This document shows positions 26,666 to 31,304 of a DNA stretch of 64,000 bases, in pieces. A program made the position numbers and the translations under genes. Position 1 is the first letter of the stretch; each line of letters begins with the position of its first letter. Below the pieces are notes generated by a model. That model saw only the letters and a list, made by a program, of their open reading frames with translations, did no database searches and was not told the DNA's origin. The stretch lies in assembly GCF_037893015.1 (NCBI RefSeq), contig NC_133659.1, positions 11,487,885 to 11,551,884 of the forward strand, in the 5' to 3' direction. Origin of the DNA: Macrotis lagotis. Taxonomy: Eukaryota; Chordata; Mammalia; Peramelemorphia; Peramelidae.

Positions 26666-27523
26666 AATGGGACCAGACACATTAAAAACATCCCCGTTGC
26701 TTGATAATAATTGCTATGATTCTGTAATACTTTGGGACAATATATCAGGAGATGTTACCTTGCATAATTATCTATTTATGTATGAAAAAATAGAATGGGG
26801 GGGCGACTAGGTGGTGCAGTGCATAGAGCACCGGCCCTGGAGTCAGGAGGACCTGAGTTCAAATCTGGCCTCAGACACTTAATAATGACCTAGCTGTGTG
26901 GCCTTGGGCAAGCCACTTAACTCCATTTGCCTTGCAAAAAAAAATCATAAAAAAAGAAAGAAAAAATAGAATGGCCTGCAAATGGAGCCATAGTGTGCAG
27001 AGCACTGGGTCTAGAATGAGGAAGACCTGAGTTTAATTCTGAACTCAGATTCTAAGTGAGTGAATCTGGGCAAGTCACTTGATCCTGTCTGCCTCGTTTT
27101 CTTCATCTGTAAAATGAGCTGGGGAAGGAAAGAAGAAATTAGAAGGGACCCCCCCCCCCCAGAGACCATCTAGTCCACCCCTCCCATTATAAAGAAACTG
27201 AGGTCCAGTGAAATCAAGTGACTTGCTTCAGGTTACACAGGTAATAAATGGCATAATCAAGATCTCAGTCCAACCCCTCTAGGTTGCCATAGACCAAACT
27301 GTCTGCCAGTGTTCAGGCAAAGAATGGAAATCTGTCTTATTGCAACGGGGGTTCCTGGTTTGGGCAGCAAACTGGGCTAGATGATCACTTTAGCTTTTGG
27401 ATTCCATTCTACTCTTTTCACACCTATAAAGACAGACAGCTGAAGCCAAATACCTCCAGAAGTCCAACCGAAGAGCACACAAAGTGCTATCACTGCTTCC
27501 CAGGGGCTGAGGGCTTTTCTCAT
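590..27523 (-). CDS. IL23R: Interleukin-23 receptor, N-terminal part (exons 2 to 7, spliced)
   Basis: Six minus-strand segments join at canonical GT-AG borders in one frame and give 320 residues that align end to end, from memory, with human IL23R: signal peptide (1-23), Ig-like domain (about 24-124), first fibronectin-III domain (about 125-220) and second (about 221-318). The join is 27523-27454, 26526-26224, 18765-18642, 13691-13531, 10698-10553, 746-590. Introns are 927, 7458, 4950, 2832 and 9806 bp. Family knowledge: IL23R pairs with IL12RB1 to bind IL-23 and signals through JAK2/STAT3. The transmembrane and cytoplasmic exons (human 8 to 11) must lie left of the window, so the gene is partial here. 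Seven N-glycosylation sequons are visible. Oddity: the WSXWS box reads RQEWS. No internal stop or frameshift is seen in these exons, so the gene looks functional. Confidence 0.96.
928..1092 (-). mobile_element. Mar1-type tRNA/CORE-SINE
   Basis: Reverse-oriented SINE with tRNA-like B-box region and the 'ccacctagctgccc' head. Flanking 15-bp direct repeats aaattcattaatttt at 918-932 and 1093-1107. About 22 bp at the head are tandemly duplicated (1050-1091). Confidence 0.9.
1120..1430 (+). repeat. L3/CR1-like old retroposon remnant
   Basis: Wording typical of this family: 'tttattaag', 'ctgccctcagcgagcttaca', then an alternating purine-rich body. Diverged. Similar copies occur at 4270, 15225, 27615, 42725, 48260 and 52250. 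Confidence 0.5.
1436..1622 (+). repeat. RTE-like 3' tail
   Basis: G-rich 'gaggggaggagggcggg' block followed by 'gtaattggaaaaataaaata', as in the 3' ends of marsupial RTE and RTE-mobilised SINEs. Diverged. Confidence 0.5.
1678..1885 (-). mobile_element. MIR/THER1-type CORE-SINE
   Basis: Carries 'cccattttacagatgagg', 'aaactgaggtttaaag' and 'gacttgcccaaggctac', the reverse complement of the MIR core and tRNA-like part. Confidence 0.8.
2151..2459 (-). mobile_element. Long marsupial SINE (Mar1 head joined to a 'gaagaagacca' body)
   Basis: One end has the usual Mar1 head in reverse; the other carries a 170-bp body beginning 'gtttgtccttcattttt' and also seen at 4911 and 32718. Probably a distinct marsupial SINE subfamily. 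Confidence 0.75.
2460..3260. other. IL23R intron 6, mostly unassigned
   Basis: A weak MIR-like stretch near 2590-2700, otherwise no exon or element recognised. Confidence 0.4.
3262..3370 (+). repeat. RTE-like 3' tail fragment
   Basis: 'gggggggagggagggagaga' followed by an A-rich AATAAA-like end, similar to the copies at 1436 and 9290. Confidence 0.45.
3371..3500 (-). mobile_element. MIR-like fragment
   Basis: 'gataatagctaacatttta' and 'ctattttacagaaaagaaaac' match the reverse MIR core loosely. Confidence 0.5.
3585..3725 (+). repeat. L2 3'-end-like fragment
   Basis: 'gagagctccttgagggc', 'tctggcacctaataggtgc' and 'ttaatgaatacttg' are typical of L2 3' ends. Confidence 0.7.
4137..4262 (+). mobile_element. 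MIR-like fragment
   Basis: 'ggaattggaacacttggctt' with 'caaatccca' and a later 'ctcatgtgtaaaaataaggg' resemble a forward MIR. Confidence 0.5.
4270..5345 (+). repeat. L3/CR1-like retroposon, split by a SINE
   Basis: The first part (4270-4905) has 'cttgccctcagggaactta' and the later body; the second (5165-5345) has 'ggcaatgtgagtggcaaaga' and 'aatcaacaagacttggaaat'. A SINE at 4911-5163 separates them. Confidence 0.55.
4911..5163 (-). mobile_element. Long marsupial SINE, inserted in an L3-like element
   Basis: Same family as 2151-2459 ('tttgtcctttagttttgaag', 'cagtggccagacatgaatca'), truncated at the Mar1 head. Confidence 0.7.
5771..5921 (-). mobile_element. Mar1-type SINE
   Basis: T-run tail, 'ccaaggcaatggggttaagt', B-box 'ggatttgaactcaggtc', head 'cacctagttgcccc'. 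Confidence 0.9.
5945..6138 (-). mobile_element. MIR/THER1-type CORE-SINE
   Basis: 'cattttacagatgaggaaat', 'aggttaagtgacttgcacaa', then 'ggatttgaactcggggctt'. Confidence 0.8.
6140..6938. other. IL23R intron 6, unassigned
   Basis: A possible L2 tail near 6195-6240 ('caggagcttaataaatgttt') and a weak MIR-like patch near 6400-6500; otherwise nothing recognised. Confidence 0.4.
6939..7178 (-). mobile_element. Marsupial CORE-SINE with 'ctccatgacccca' body
   Basis: 'ggtcagtcatttcagttacg', 'gatactggagaggttggcca', 'gcagatgaggacactgaggc' and a Mar1/MIR tRNA-like end in reverse. Same family at 7690, 37450 and 49728. Confidence 0.8.
7690..7895 (+). mobile_element. Marsupial CORE-SINE, forward copy
   Basis: 'gagttcaaatctagactta', 'aggagaaggaaatggcaaac', 'ggggtcacaaagagtccgac'; the reverse complement of the 6939 family. 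Confidence 0.8.
8370..8523 (-). mobile_element. Mar1-type SINE with target-site duplication
   Basis: T-run, 'gcaaggcaatggggtttagt' and head 'cacctagctgcccc', flanked by 14-bp direct repeats tatctgggaggttt at 8356-8369 and 8524-8537. Confidence 0.95.
8538..9285. other. IL23R intron 6, no element recognised
   Basis: Moderately unique sequence without a credible exon on either strand. A short MIR-like piece lies near 9190-9260. Confidence 0.4.
9290..9540 (+). repeat. RTE-like 3' end
   Basis: 'atatggaaacatatttaaca', 'ggggaatgggaaaggaaggg', 'gctgaaaactaagcttacat' and 'gtagttggaaaaataaataa' follow the order of marsupial RTE 3' ends. Confidence 0.65.
9806..9830 (+). repeat. (TTA)n microsatellite
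   Basis: About eight TTA units. Confidence 0.9.
10280..10465 (+). repeat. Old DNA-transposon-like repeat fragment
   Basis: Ends 'gtccccttgggggtctgtgg' then 'gggtttaagaacccc'. The same wording closes the element at 35826-36540. Possibly hAT-related; family uncertain. Confidence 0.35.
10553..10698 (-). CDS. IL23R: IL23R exon 6: first half of fibronectin-III domain 2
   Basis: The acceptor ttttccag precedes 10698 and the donor gtaagt follows 10553. The exon is 146 nt and encodes residues 220-268, ending at Trp267-Asn268 as in the human protein. It has Cys255 within Cys-Glu-Met-Arg, the Val-Pro-x-Thr-x-Ile-x-Trp strand and a sequon NTS. Entry phase 1, exit phase 0. Confidence 0.93.
10797..10905 (+). 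repeat. L3/CR1-like fragment
   Basis: 'aggcatttattatgtgtaag' and 'tctgccatcaggaaactgac' match the start of the family seen at 15225 and 48260. Confidence 0.5.
11000..12660. other. IL23R intron 5, AT-rich, unassigned
   Basis: AT-rich sequence with a short (AT)n patch at 11249-11276 and a weak MIR-like piece near 11150-11230. No exon recognised. Confidence 0.4.
12661..12930 (+). repeat. Pyrimidine microsatellite (TCTG/TCTC)n
   Basis: About 270 bp of nearly pure TCTG, TCTC and TCTT words; the IL23R sense strand is purine-rich here. Confidence 0.95.
12935..13055 (+). mobile_element. MIR fragment
   Basis: 'tgtgaccatggacaagtca' and 'ctcagtttcctcatctgtat'. Confidence 0.75.
13531..13691 (-). CDS. 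IL23R: IL23R exon 5: second half of fibronectin-III domain 1
   Basis: The acceptor ttgtttcag is followed by 161 nt and the donor gtaaaa. It encodes residues 166-219 plus one base. The stretches YINIST and VWVQAANALG of human IL23R are almost unchanged here (WVQAANALG is identical), followed by Leu-Asp-Asp-Ile at the end of the domain. Sequon NIS is present. Entry phase 2, exit phase 1. Confidence 0.95.
13692..14303. other. IL23R intron 4, unassigned
   Basis: No repeat family or exon recognised between exon 5 and the SINE at 14324. Confidence 0.4.
14324..14483 (+). mobile_element. Mar1-type SINE
   Basis: 'gctaggcagctctatctact', 'tcaggaggacctgagttcaa', 'aggcaagtcacttaacccca', A-rich tail. Flanking imperfect direct repeats (aaaactccatactata-like) at about 14304-14320 and 14484-14500. 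Confidence 0.9.
14640..15210. other. IL23R intron 4, weakly L2-like or unassigned
   Basis: Scattered T/C-rich wording around 14760-15180 could be an old LINE, but I cannot name it. Confidence 0.3.
15225..15480 (+). repeat. L3/CR1-like fragment
   Basis: 'cctgccctcaggaagcttac' and 'gaaggcttcttgaagtaggt' in family order. Confidence 0.55.
15545..15725 (+). repeat. L2 3'-end-like fragment
   Basis: 'gcccttgaaggcaggcagag', 'catagtgccttctaaatagt', 'acttaatgaatgcgtgtcaa'. Confidence 0.75.
16223..16325 (+). repeat. (CT)n microsatellite
   Basis: About 70 bp of perfect CT units, grading into CCCT and TTTC words. Confidence 0.97.
16690..16925 (+). mobile_element. MIR/THER1-type CORE-SINE
   Basis: 'gacctgagttcaaattcagc', 'tgcctcagtttcctcaactg', 'ccattgtgagaatcaaatga', tail 'gttagtactta'. 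Confidence 0.85.
17255..17390 (+). mobile_element. MIR-like fragment
   Basis: 'gacagagtgctagccttggg' and 'ggctgtgtgacagtagagaa'. Confidence 0.55.
17540..17620 (+). repeat. L2 3'-end-like fragment
   Basis: 'cagtatctggcacatcatcg' and 'ttgtttgactgattcat'. Confidence 0.45.
17625..18355. other. IL23R intron 4, unassigned, with AT-rich patch
   Basis: 18030-18115 is a degenerate array of GATATAA/ATGATAT words; the rest has no recognised content. Confidence 0.5.
18360..18550 (+). repeat. CR1/L3-like 3' fragment
   Basis: 'tggacactctccagcttatt' and 'cttcctaaagcaccatgtcc' are close to CR1-type 3' wording. Confidence 0.5.
18642..18765 (-). CDS. IL23R: IL23R exon 4: first half of fibronectin-III domain 1
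   Basis: The acceptor cttgcag ends at 18766 and the donor gtgagt begins at 18641. The exon is 124 nt: it enters in phase 1 and leaves in phase 2. It encodes residues 125-166, including Cys135 and the Cys146-Thr-Trp148 motif that marks the first fibronectin-III domain of class I cytokine receptors, and the segment GNMTCTW shared with human IL23R. Sequons NLT and NMT are present. The first codon is completed by the last T of exon 3 and gives Tyr125, as in human. Confidence 0.95.
18950..19055 (+). mobile_element. MIR fragment
   Basis: 'gagcccagctctgccctaac' and 'cagtttcctcatctataaag'. Confidence 0.7.
19495..19900 (+). repeat. Long pyrimidine microsatellite (TCTG/TCTC)n
   Basis: About 400 bp of TCTG, TCTC and TCCC words, which keeps several frames open and yields Ser/Leu/Cys-rich artefact ORFs. 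Confidence 0.97.
19905..21185. other. IL23R intron 3, unassigned
   Basis: No exon or named repeat seen; AT-rich from 20450 onward. Confidence 0.4.
21188..21435 (+). mobile_element. MIR-like SINE remnant(s)
   Basis: 'gcactggactcagagtcagg' with 'gggattctgggcaagtt', followed by 'actgaggctcagagacatta'. Confidence 0.6.
21515..21545 (+). repeat. (AAT)n microsatellite
   Basis: About ten ATA/AAT units. Confidence 0.9.
21796..21940 (+). mobile_element. Mar1-type SINE
   Basis: 'gggggcagctaggtggcaca', 'tggagtcaggaggacttgag', A-rich tail running into (GAAA)n to 21978. Confidence 0.93.
22000..23065. other. IL23R intron 3, unassigned
   Basis: No exon on either strand recognised; a short TTTA run at 22680-22695. 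Confidence 0.4.
23070..23375 (+). mobile_element. MIR/THER1-type CORE-SINE with duplicated tail
   Basis: 'gaggcaactaggtgactcag', 'taactgtaaaatgggaataa', then 'ggcgcacagcacaataaatg'. The last about 42 bp are repeated (23274-23317 and 23331-23371). Confidence 0.8.
23500..23659 (+). mobile_element. Mar1-type SINE
   Basis: 'gggcggctaggtggcgtagt', A-rich tail, flanking direct repeats aaaaagagcagaa at 23487-23499 and 23660-23672. Confidence 0.95.
24010..24125 (-). mobile_element. MIR-like fragment
   Basis: 'attttataggaaagaaaact', 'gagtttgaacccaga' in reverse MIR order. Confidence 0.55.
24300..24535 (+). repeat. Possible LINE ORF2 C-terminal remnant
   Basis: An open frame ends at TAA 24525-24527 with a 'Leu-Trp-Phe-Pro-Phe-Pro ... 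Leu-Phe-Lys-Ser-Tyr-Val-Lys-Thr-His-Phe' layout. This recalls the 'SLWNSLP ... FKS.LKTHLF' ending of L2/CR1-type ORF2 proteins. It is preceded by an acceptor-like T-run plus cacag. Could also be chance. Confidence 0.35.
24727..24775 (+). repeat. (GT)n microsatellite
   Basis: About 24 perfect GT units. Confidence 0.98.
25059..25189 (+). mobile_element. Mar1-type SINE
   Basis: 'gctaggtggataaagcacca', 'ggaggacctgagttcaaatc'; imperfect direct repeats ataaatcttgagaggga / ataaatctcaagaggga at 25042-25058 and 25190-25206. Confidence 0.92.
25210..25372 (-). mobile_element. MIR-like fragment
   Basis: 'ctcattttgcagatgggaaa', 'aaggtcacacagattataag'. Confidence 0.65.
25573..25723 (-). mobile_element. 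Mar1-type SINE
   Basis: 'aaggtaatgggttaagtgac' to head 'cacctagctgcccc', direct repeats tagaaatcactt at 25561-25572 and 25724-25735. Confidence 0.95.
25728..25815 (+). repeat. Short unclassified repeat, copy 1
   Basis: About 88 bp nearly identical to 29162-29248, including 'aagaatgcatggatgggttg' and 'acccccacctgagaga'. Family not recognised. Confidence 0.75.
25895..26122 (+). mobile_element. MIR/THER1-type CORE-SINE
   Basis: 'aatgcaatggatagagtgcc', 'gctgtgtgatctgggcaagt', then an AT-rich core and '(ctattatt)' tail. Confidence 0.7.
26224..26526 (-). CDS. IL23R: IL23R exon 3: Ig-like domain
   Basis: The acceptor ttctcag precedes 26526 and the donor gtaagt starts at 26223. The exon is 303 nt, phase 1 at both ends, and encodes residues 24-124 plus one base. 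Diagnostic stretches match human IL23R: a Trp-Val-Glu-Pro near the start, Lys-Met-Gly followed by an Ile-x-Ile-x-Cys strand, Ile-Asn-x-Thr-Thr-Ala-Arg-Leu in the middle, and Ile-Cys-Gly-Lys-Asp-Ile at the end. Several cysteines suit an Ig-like fold. Sequons NGT and NQT are present. This N-terminal domain contacts IL-23 in the human complex (established knowledge). Confidence 0.96.
26623..26661 (+). repeat. (GT)n microsatellite
   Basis: About 19 GT units inside the short IL23R intron 2. Confidence 0.98.
26799..26959 (+). mobile_element. Mar1-type SINE in IL23R intron 2
   Basis: 'gggcgactaggtggtgcagt', A-rich tail; exact 15-bp direct repeats gaaaaaatagaatgg at 26784-26798 and 26960-26974. Confidence 0.96.
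26980..27122 (+). mobile_element. MIR-type SINE
   Basis: 'gtgtgcagagcactgggtct', 'ctgggcaagtcacttgatcc', 'cttcatctgtaaaatgagct'. Confidence 0.8.
27137..27295 (-). mobile_element. MIR-like fragment with C-run
   Basis: A run of about 14 C at 27150-27163, then 'gaccatctagtccacccctc' and 'caagtgacttgcttcaggtt'. Confidence 0.65.
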
Positions 27524-27556
27524 GTCGGAGAGTGGAAAGACACCATGGATTCTCCC
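27454..27556 (-). CDS. IL23R: IL23R exon 2: 5' leader end, start codon and signal peptide
   Basis: A pyrimidine-rich acceptor (ttctttttcag) ends at 27557 and the donor gtattt begins at 27453. The chosen ATG is at 27523-27521. The encoded residues 1-23 begin MRKALSPWEAVIALCV and place Trp8-x-Ala-Val-Ile-Ala-Leu exactly as in human IL23R, which supports this start. They form a typical signal peptide: basic start, hydrophobic core, small residues before the cleavage zone. The exon ends one base into codon 24 (phase 1). The 33 bases before the ATG are leader and contain another ATG at 27546 that opens an 8-codon uORF whose stop overlaps the main start. The upstream non-coding exon 1 was not located. 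Confidence 0.95.
27520..27546 (-). promoter_or_regulatory. Upstream ORF overlapping the IL23R start codon
   Basis: An ATG at 27546 (+4 G, -3 T) opens eight sense codons and stops at TGA 27522-27520. The stop and the IL23R start share an ATGA overlap, an arrangement that could allow termination-reinitiation or reduce translation. Seen directly in sequence; the effect is inferred. Confidence 0.6.
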
Positions 27557-27614
27557 CTGAAAAAGAAATTGAAGCTTTTGTATTCTCCCAAAGCAGAGTA
27601 GTTTAATCAACGAC

Positions 27615-27730
27615 TGAGTTAGAGCATTTATTCGGTGCCTGCTAGGATAGTTCCTGACCTCAGGGAGTTGCCAGTTTAATGGAGATGAGAACTTATAAAA
27701 AGTGCTGGAAAGGGAGGGTACTCCATGCGA
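27615..27730 (+). repeat. L3/CR1-like fragment upstream of exon 2
   Basis: 'gagcatttattcggtgcctg' and 'cctgacctcagggagttgcc'. Confidence 0.5.
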
Positions 27731-28375
27731 GAATATGATGGAGTCCTGCAGCCCAAGTAGGAAATAATCTGTGTGAATCGTAGAGTGAATTCATCTTAAA
27801 GAAGAATGAGTTTCAAAAAATTATGAAATCCAGGAGATCAACCTGATGGGATATGAAAAAGAAACTTCCCTGTGTGCCTTCCTCCAACAGAGGGTCTGGG
27901 AGGGTCCCCCAGAGATCCACCTCTCCCCTCTGGCACCTTGGAGCAAGGAGGTGGAGGCAGGATGAATCTAAGAGATTATGTCATCTTGTAAATCCAAGAG
28001 ATTGGTGGAGTGGGACATGAGGAGTCTTCCCTGCTTGGAAGTCCTCCTTTACTCTTCTTTCAAGAGCTCTGTCCTAATGGCCCCCAAATTGTTAGTGATC
28101 CTCTCACAATCATCAAAATTACCTTTTGTTTTTTGTATTGTTTCGGTGAATGTATGCTCCAAAATTCCACCCAAGTTGAATATCGATGCCTTCAAAGGCA
28201 GGGTCAATTATCTTTACATCCCTAAATCCTGGCAACCCTCTGAGATGGTAAGTTGTGGAGAAGGTGCTGACCTGCAGCCATACTGGGCAAGTCACTTAAA
28301 CCAGTTAGATTCTAAATTGCAGAAAAGAGAGTGATGGGTTACCTCAACCAGAAGTTCCATAGATGAAAAAAAAAA
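27731..28375. other. IL23R 5' flank or intron 1, non-repeat
   Basis: Contains the ISRE match at 27855. In human, intron 1 is short (about 1.6 kb from memory), so the missing exon 1 could lie in this region, but no promoter signature in minus orientation was identified. Confidence 0.4.
27855..27866 (+). promoter_or_regulatory. Candidate ISRE / IRF site about 300 bp upstream of IL23R exon 2
   Basis: GAAAAAGAAACT matches the interferon-stimulated response element core GAAANNGAAACT exactly. It lies in a stretch with no repeat I recognise. Function is inferred from motif and position only. Confidence 0.35.
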
Positions 28376-28379
28376 GAGT

Positions 28380-28650
28380 GATCTCTGTCTATTCTAACTA
28401 ATCTGGCCACTTGCTATTCCTGTTATGCAAGCATCCCATCTCCTATCTCCATGTTTTGCACCATTTAGCTTACCATGTGTGTACTTTGCAACTGCATATA
28501 TGCTTTCATATTGTCCTCCCTCCCCCCAAGGTAGAACCTATATGCTCTCCAAGGGCAGAGACTGTGTTGGTTTTGCCTCTGTCACACCAGCATCCAGTTG
28601 GTACATAACAGTGGTTATTAAATTTCTGCTGACCAATCAGTTGGATAGAG
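28380..28650 (+). repeat. L2 3' part
   Basis: 'cacttgctattcctgttatg', 'tatgctctccaagggcagag', 'tttgcctctgtcacaccagc' follow L2 3' order. Confidence 0.75.
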
Positions 28651-28905
28651 TAAGGAAAGTGGAGAAAGATGAGATGAGCCCAAACAGAGTGACCAGAATT
28701 AGGAAGTATCCCAGAAGCCCAGGATCTCAGAGTTGGAAGGTACTATCTTATCCAGCCCCCACCTGAGAAGGTAGCCCTCTGTATAACATCTGGCACAGGA
28801 TCACTGGAGTGGCCGTATCAGAGCCTAGGATTTCTGAAATCCAAAAAGCGAGGCTATCTTCAGGGAATTTTATTGTTATCATCATCATTATTAATAGTGG
28901 TGACT

Positions 28906-29077
28906 AGGGGAAAACTTAATGGTATAGTGGATAGAACACCAACTCTGGAGTCAGGAGGATCAGAGTTCAAATGTGACCTCAGAAACAATAATTACATAGT
29001 TGTGTGACCTTGGGTAAATCACTTAACCCCACTGCCTTGTAAAAGTAAAAAAAAAGTAAAAAAAGTAAAAAAAAACC
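28906..29077 (+). mobile_element. Mar1-type SINE inside a MIR-like element
   Basis: 'aatggtatagtggatagaac', 'tggagtcaggaggatcagag', A-rich tail; short imperfect direct repeats tagtggtgact/tagtgttgact at about 28895 and 29079. Confidence 0.88.
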
Positions 29078-29161
29078 CTAGTGTTGACTTTTGTGAGGCA
29101 GTTTGAGGTTTACAAATTCATTCATACACCCATGATCTCTTTGAATTCTTGCAGCAGCCTT

Positions 29162-29248
29162 ATCACTTCAAATAAGAATGCATGGATGGGTTGAGATTGG
29201 CACCAATAGAAGGAAAAATTACCCCCACCTGAGAGATCACAGGTCCTG
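29162..29248 (+). repeat. Short unclassified repeat, copy 2
   Basis: Near-identical to 25728-25815; interrupts a reverse MIR-like element whose halves are 29090-29158 and 29250-29345. Confidence 0.75.
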
Positions 29249-29384
29249 GAGGTACCCCAAGTATCATTCTTCCCATTTTATAGATGGAAAACACTGAATC
29301 TTGGATCTGAAGTACTTTCTGAAGTTCAAACAACTAGTAAATGCAAGAGACTATAATGATGATGCACAGATAGTAAATGCAAGA

Positions 29385-29416
<32 letters not shown>

Positions 29417-29418
29417 TA

Positions 29419-29470
<52 letters not shown>

Positions 29471-29511
29471 TGGTAGTGGTAGTAGTGGTAGTAGTAGTAG
29501 TAGTAGTAGTA
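29385..29511 (+). repeat. (TAG)n/(TGG)n trinucleotide array
   Basis: About 42 units of AGT with scattered GGT; gives Ser/Gly-rich or Tyr/His-rich artefact frames. Confidence 0.98.
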
Positions 29512-29521
29512 ATTATAAAAT

Positions 29522-29702
29522 CTAGGTTTGCAAAGCAAATTCACAAGTATTAACTCATTTAATCCTAAATTACTTTTAAACCTGAAAGGCTATATTTTAG
29601 AAAGGAGGAAGCTGAGGATGAGAGACTGTAAGTGAGGCAGCTGGAAGACATTAGTCATCCTAATCCCAAATCTAGTGCTCTACCCACAGAACCACCTGGC
29701 CA
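29522..29702 (-). mobile_element. MIR-like fragment
   Basis: 'aggtttgcaaagcaaattca', 'tctagtgctctacccacaga'. Confidence 0.6.
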
Positions 29703-29839
29703 CCTCTTTATCAACTAAACTCAGATATTCTGACTTAAAACCTACTGGTCTTGCTAGTCACTCACTGCTACCTCTAGTGAAACGCTTCTTAATATTTTTA
29801 GGCCAGTCCCTTGATTTAGTTCATAGACAGTCAGTACAT

Positions 29840-30060
29840 TGGGGGAGTTGGACTTTGAGTCAGGAAAACCTGAGTTCAAATCCTCTTTCAGATACTTATA
29901 GGTGTATAATCTTGGGCAAGTCATTTTACCTGTTTTAGACTCAGTTTCCACATCTATGAAAGGAGAAAAATAATACAGCCCCCCTTGACAGGCCACTATT
30001 GTGAGGCTCATCTGAAGAAACATTAGTAAAATGCTTCACAAACCTTAAAGTGCCAAAGAA
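29840..30060 (+). mobile_element. MIR/THER1-type CORE-SINE
   Basis: 'gtcaggaaaacctgagttca', 'cttgggcaagtcattttacc', 'ctcagtttccacatctatga'. Confidence 0.8.
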
Positions 30061-30399
30061 ATCTTAGTATCTTTTAAAAAAATATTTCATTTATTTAGGG
30101 AAGTCCCTTTGAGGAACCCCTTCTTCCAGCAAAGTTCTGTCCATGTTTTGCAGTTTATAGCTTCTGAGGTCTTCCTGGAGTCCAGAGGCTGAGCCAGCTG
30201 CCCAGGGTCATACAGTTGGTCAATGGGTTTCTGACCAAAGAAGACTTGGAGTCAGGGATCCCTGCCCAGAGACTGGCTCTTCCTCCACTCTGCTGTCCTG
30301 CCTCTCAAATGCTCCTTCATATAAGTGGGGAAAGAATCACCTTCTCAGAGAAGACGTCCAAAGTCAAGTTTCAATGATTTCCTGTCATCATTTTATTTT

Positions 30400-30535
30400 C
30401 TTTTTTCACAATTAATATATTTTTATTTTTCCAATTACATGTTATGAAACTTTTCCCCCATTCATCCACATGCAGATGCAGATTTATGTTGCCTAATTTC
30501 TTTCCACCCCCCTTTCTCACTCCCCTCCCTCACCT
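30400..30535 (-). repeat. RTE/L1 3'-end-like fragment
   Basis: 'atttttccaattacatgtta' followed by a C-rich 'ccacccccctttctcactcc' block, reverse of the RTE-like tails. Confidence 0.55.
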
Positions 30536-30559
30536 ATCCATCACTTTAGACAAGGGATT

Positions 30560-30825
30560 TGGGACTAAGATTTCTTCAGTCATTTTTTAATACTACCCTG
30601 GCGCCTTGACCAAGTCTGTTCTGGTTGTGGGACCAGCTAGGATGATGTCACATGGCTTGAAAGAGTTAAAACCCTTTGAATTTGATCTGACTGGGGCAGA
30701 GAAAGTGAAGTCTCCAGGCTGCTGATTTGGCGGAATCTTAGTTCTGAAATGAGTCAGAAATCGATGGACGTTCTCTCAATTATGAGCATTCCTGCTATTA
30801 TTAGTGGGTATCTGGGGTCATTGAT
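30560..30825. other. Non-repeat block upstream of IL23R
   Basis: No repeat recognised. Holds the CRE-like, IRF-like and GAAATGAGTCA motifs listed separately, so it is a candidate enhancer. Confidence 0.35.
30746..30756 (+). promoter_or_regulatory. Candidate AP-1/IRF composite element (BATF-IRF4 type)
   Basis: GAAATGAGTCA joins an IRF half-site GAAA directly to an AP-1 site TGAGTCA, the zero-spacer composite known from BATF/IRF4 targets in Th17 cells. It lies 3.2 kb upstream of exon 2 in non-repeat sequence. An IRF-like GAAAGTGAAG (30701-30710) and a CRE-like TGATGTCA (30643-30650) are nearby. Confidence 0.4.
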
Positions 30826-31083
30826 CTACAGTTGGAAATGGCCTCTGAAGTCCCTGTGTCCAAGTCCTTCACTGTGTGGGCAATGAACTCATAGGAGGGG
30901 CAGTGACTTGTCCAAGGTCTCTCAGGCAAGAGGAGTCATGAGTGGGATGTGAACCCATGGACCTCTGACTTTGTCCCATAACATCTTGTTAATCCTGATC
31001 TTTCTTTTCTGCACAAATTTCTTAGAAGATAAAAGGAATAAGGTAGAGGAGGATGGAGATAAGAAAAAGGACAGAAAGAAAAG

Positions 31084-31170
31084 GTAGGGAGGGGAGGGGA
31101 GAGGAGGGGAGGGGAGAGGACAGGGCAGGACAGGGGAGGACAGGGCAGGACAGGGCAGGGCAGGGGAGGA
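31084..31170 (+). repeat. Purine-rich minisatellite
   Basis: GGGGA words grade into a 10-bp unit ggacagggca repeated about five times. Confidence 0.93.
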
Positions 31171-31304
31171 AGAATTAGAGAAAGAGAGAGGGGAGAAGAG
31201 ACTCAAGAAGAAAGGAAGTGAGGAGTGGAGGGGAAGGAAGGAAATTGATTTTTTCCCTGCTCCAAGATATTTTTAGGATCTCCACTTTCACAAGTCCCCA
31301 GTGA

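Noticed and set aside
29301-29544. Poly-Ser/Gly and poly-Tyr/His ORFs
   Set aside because: They are translations of a TAG/TGG trinucleotide array.
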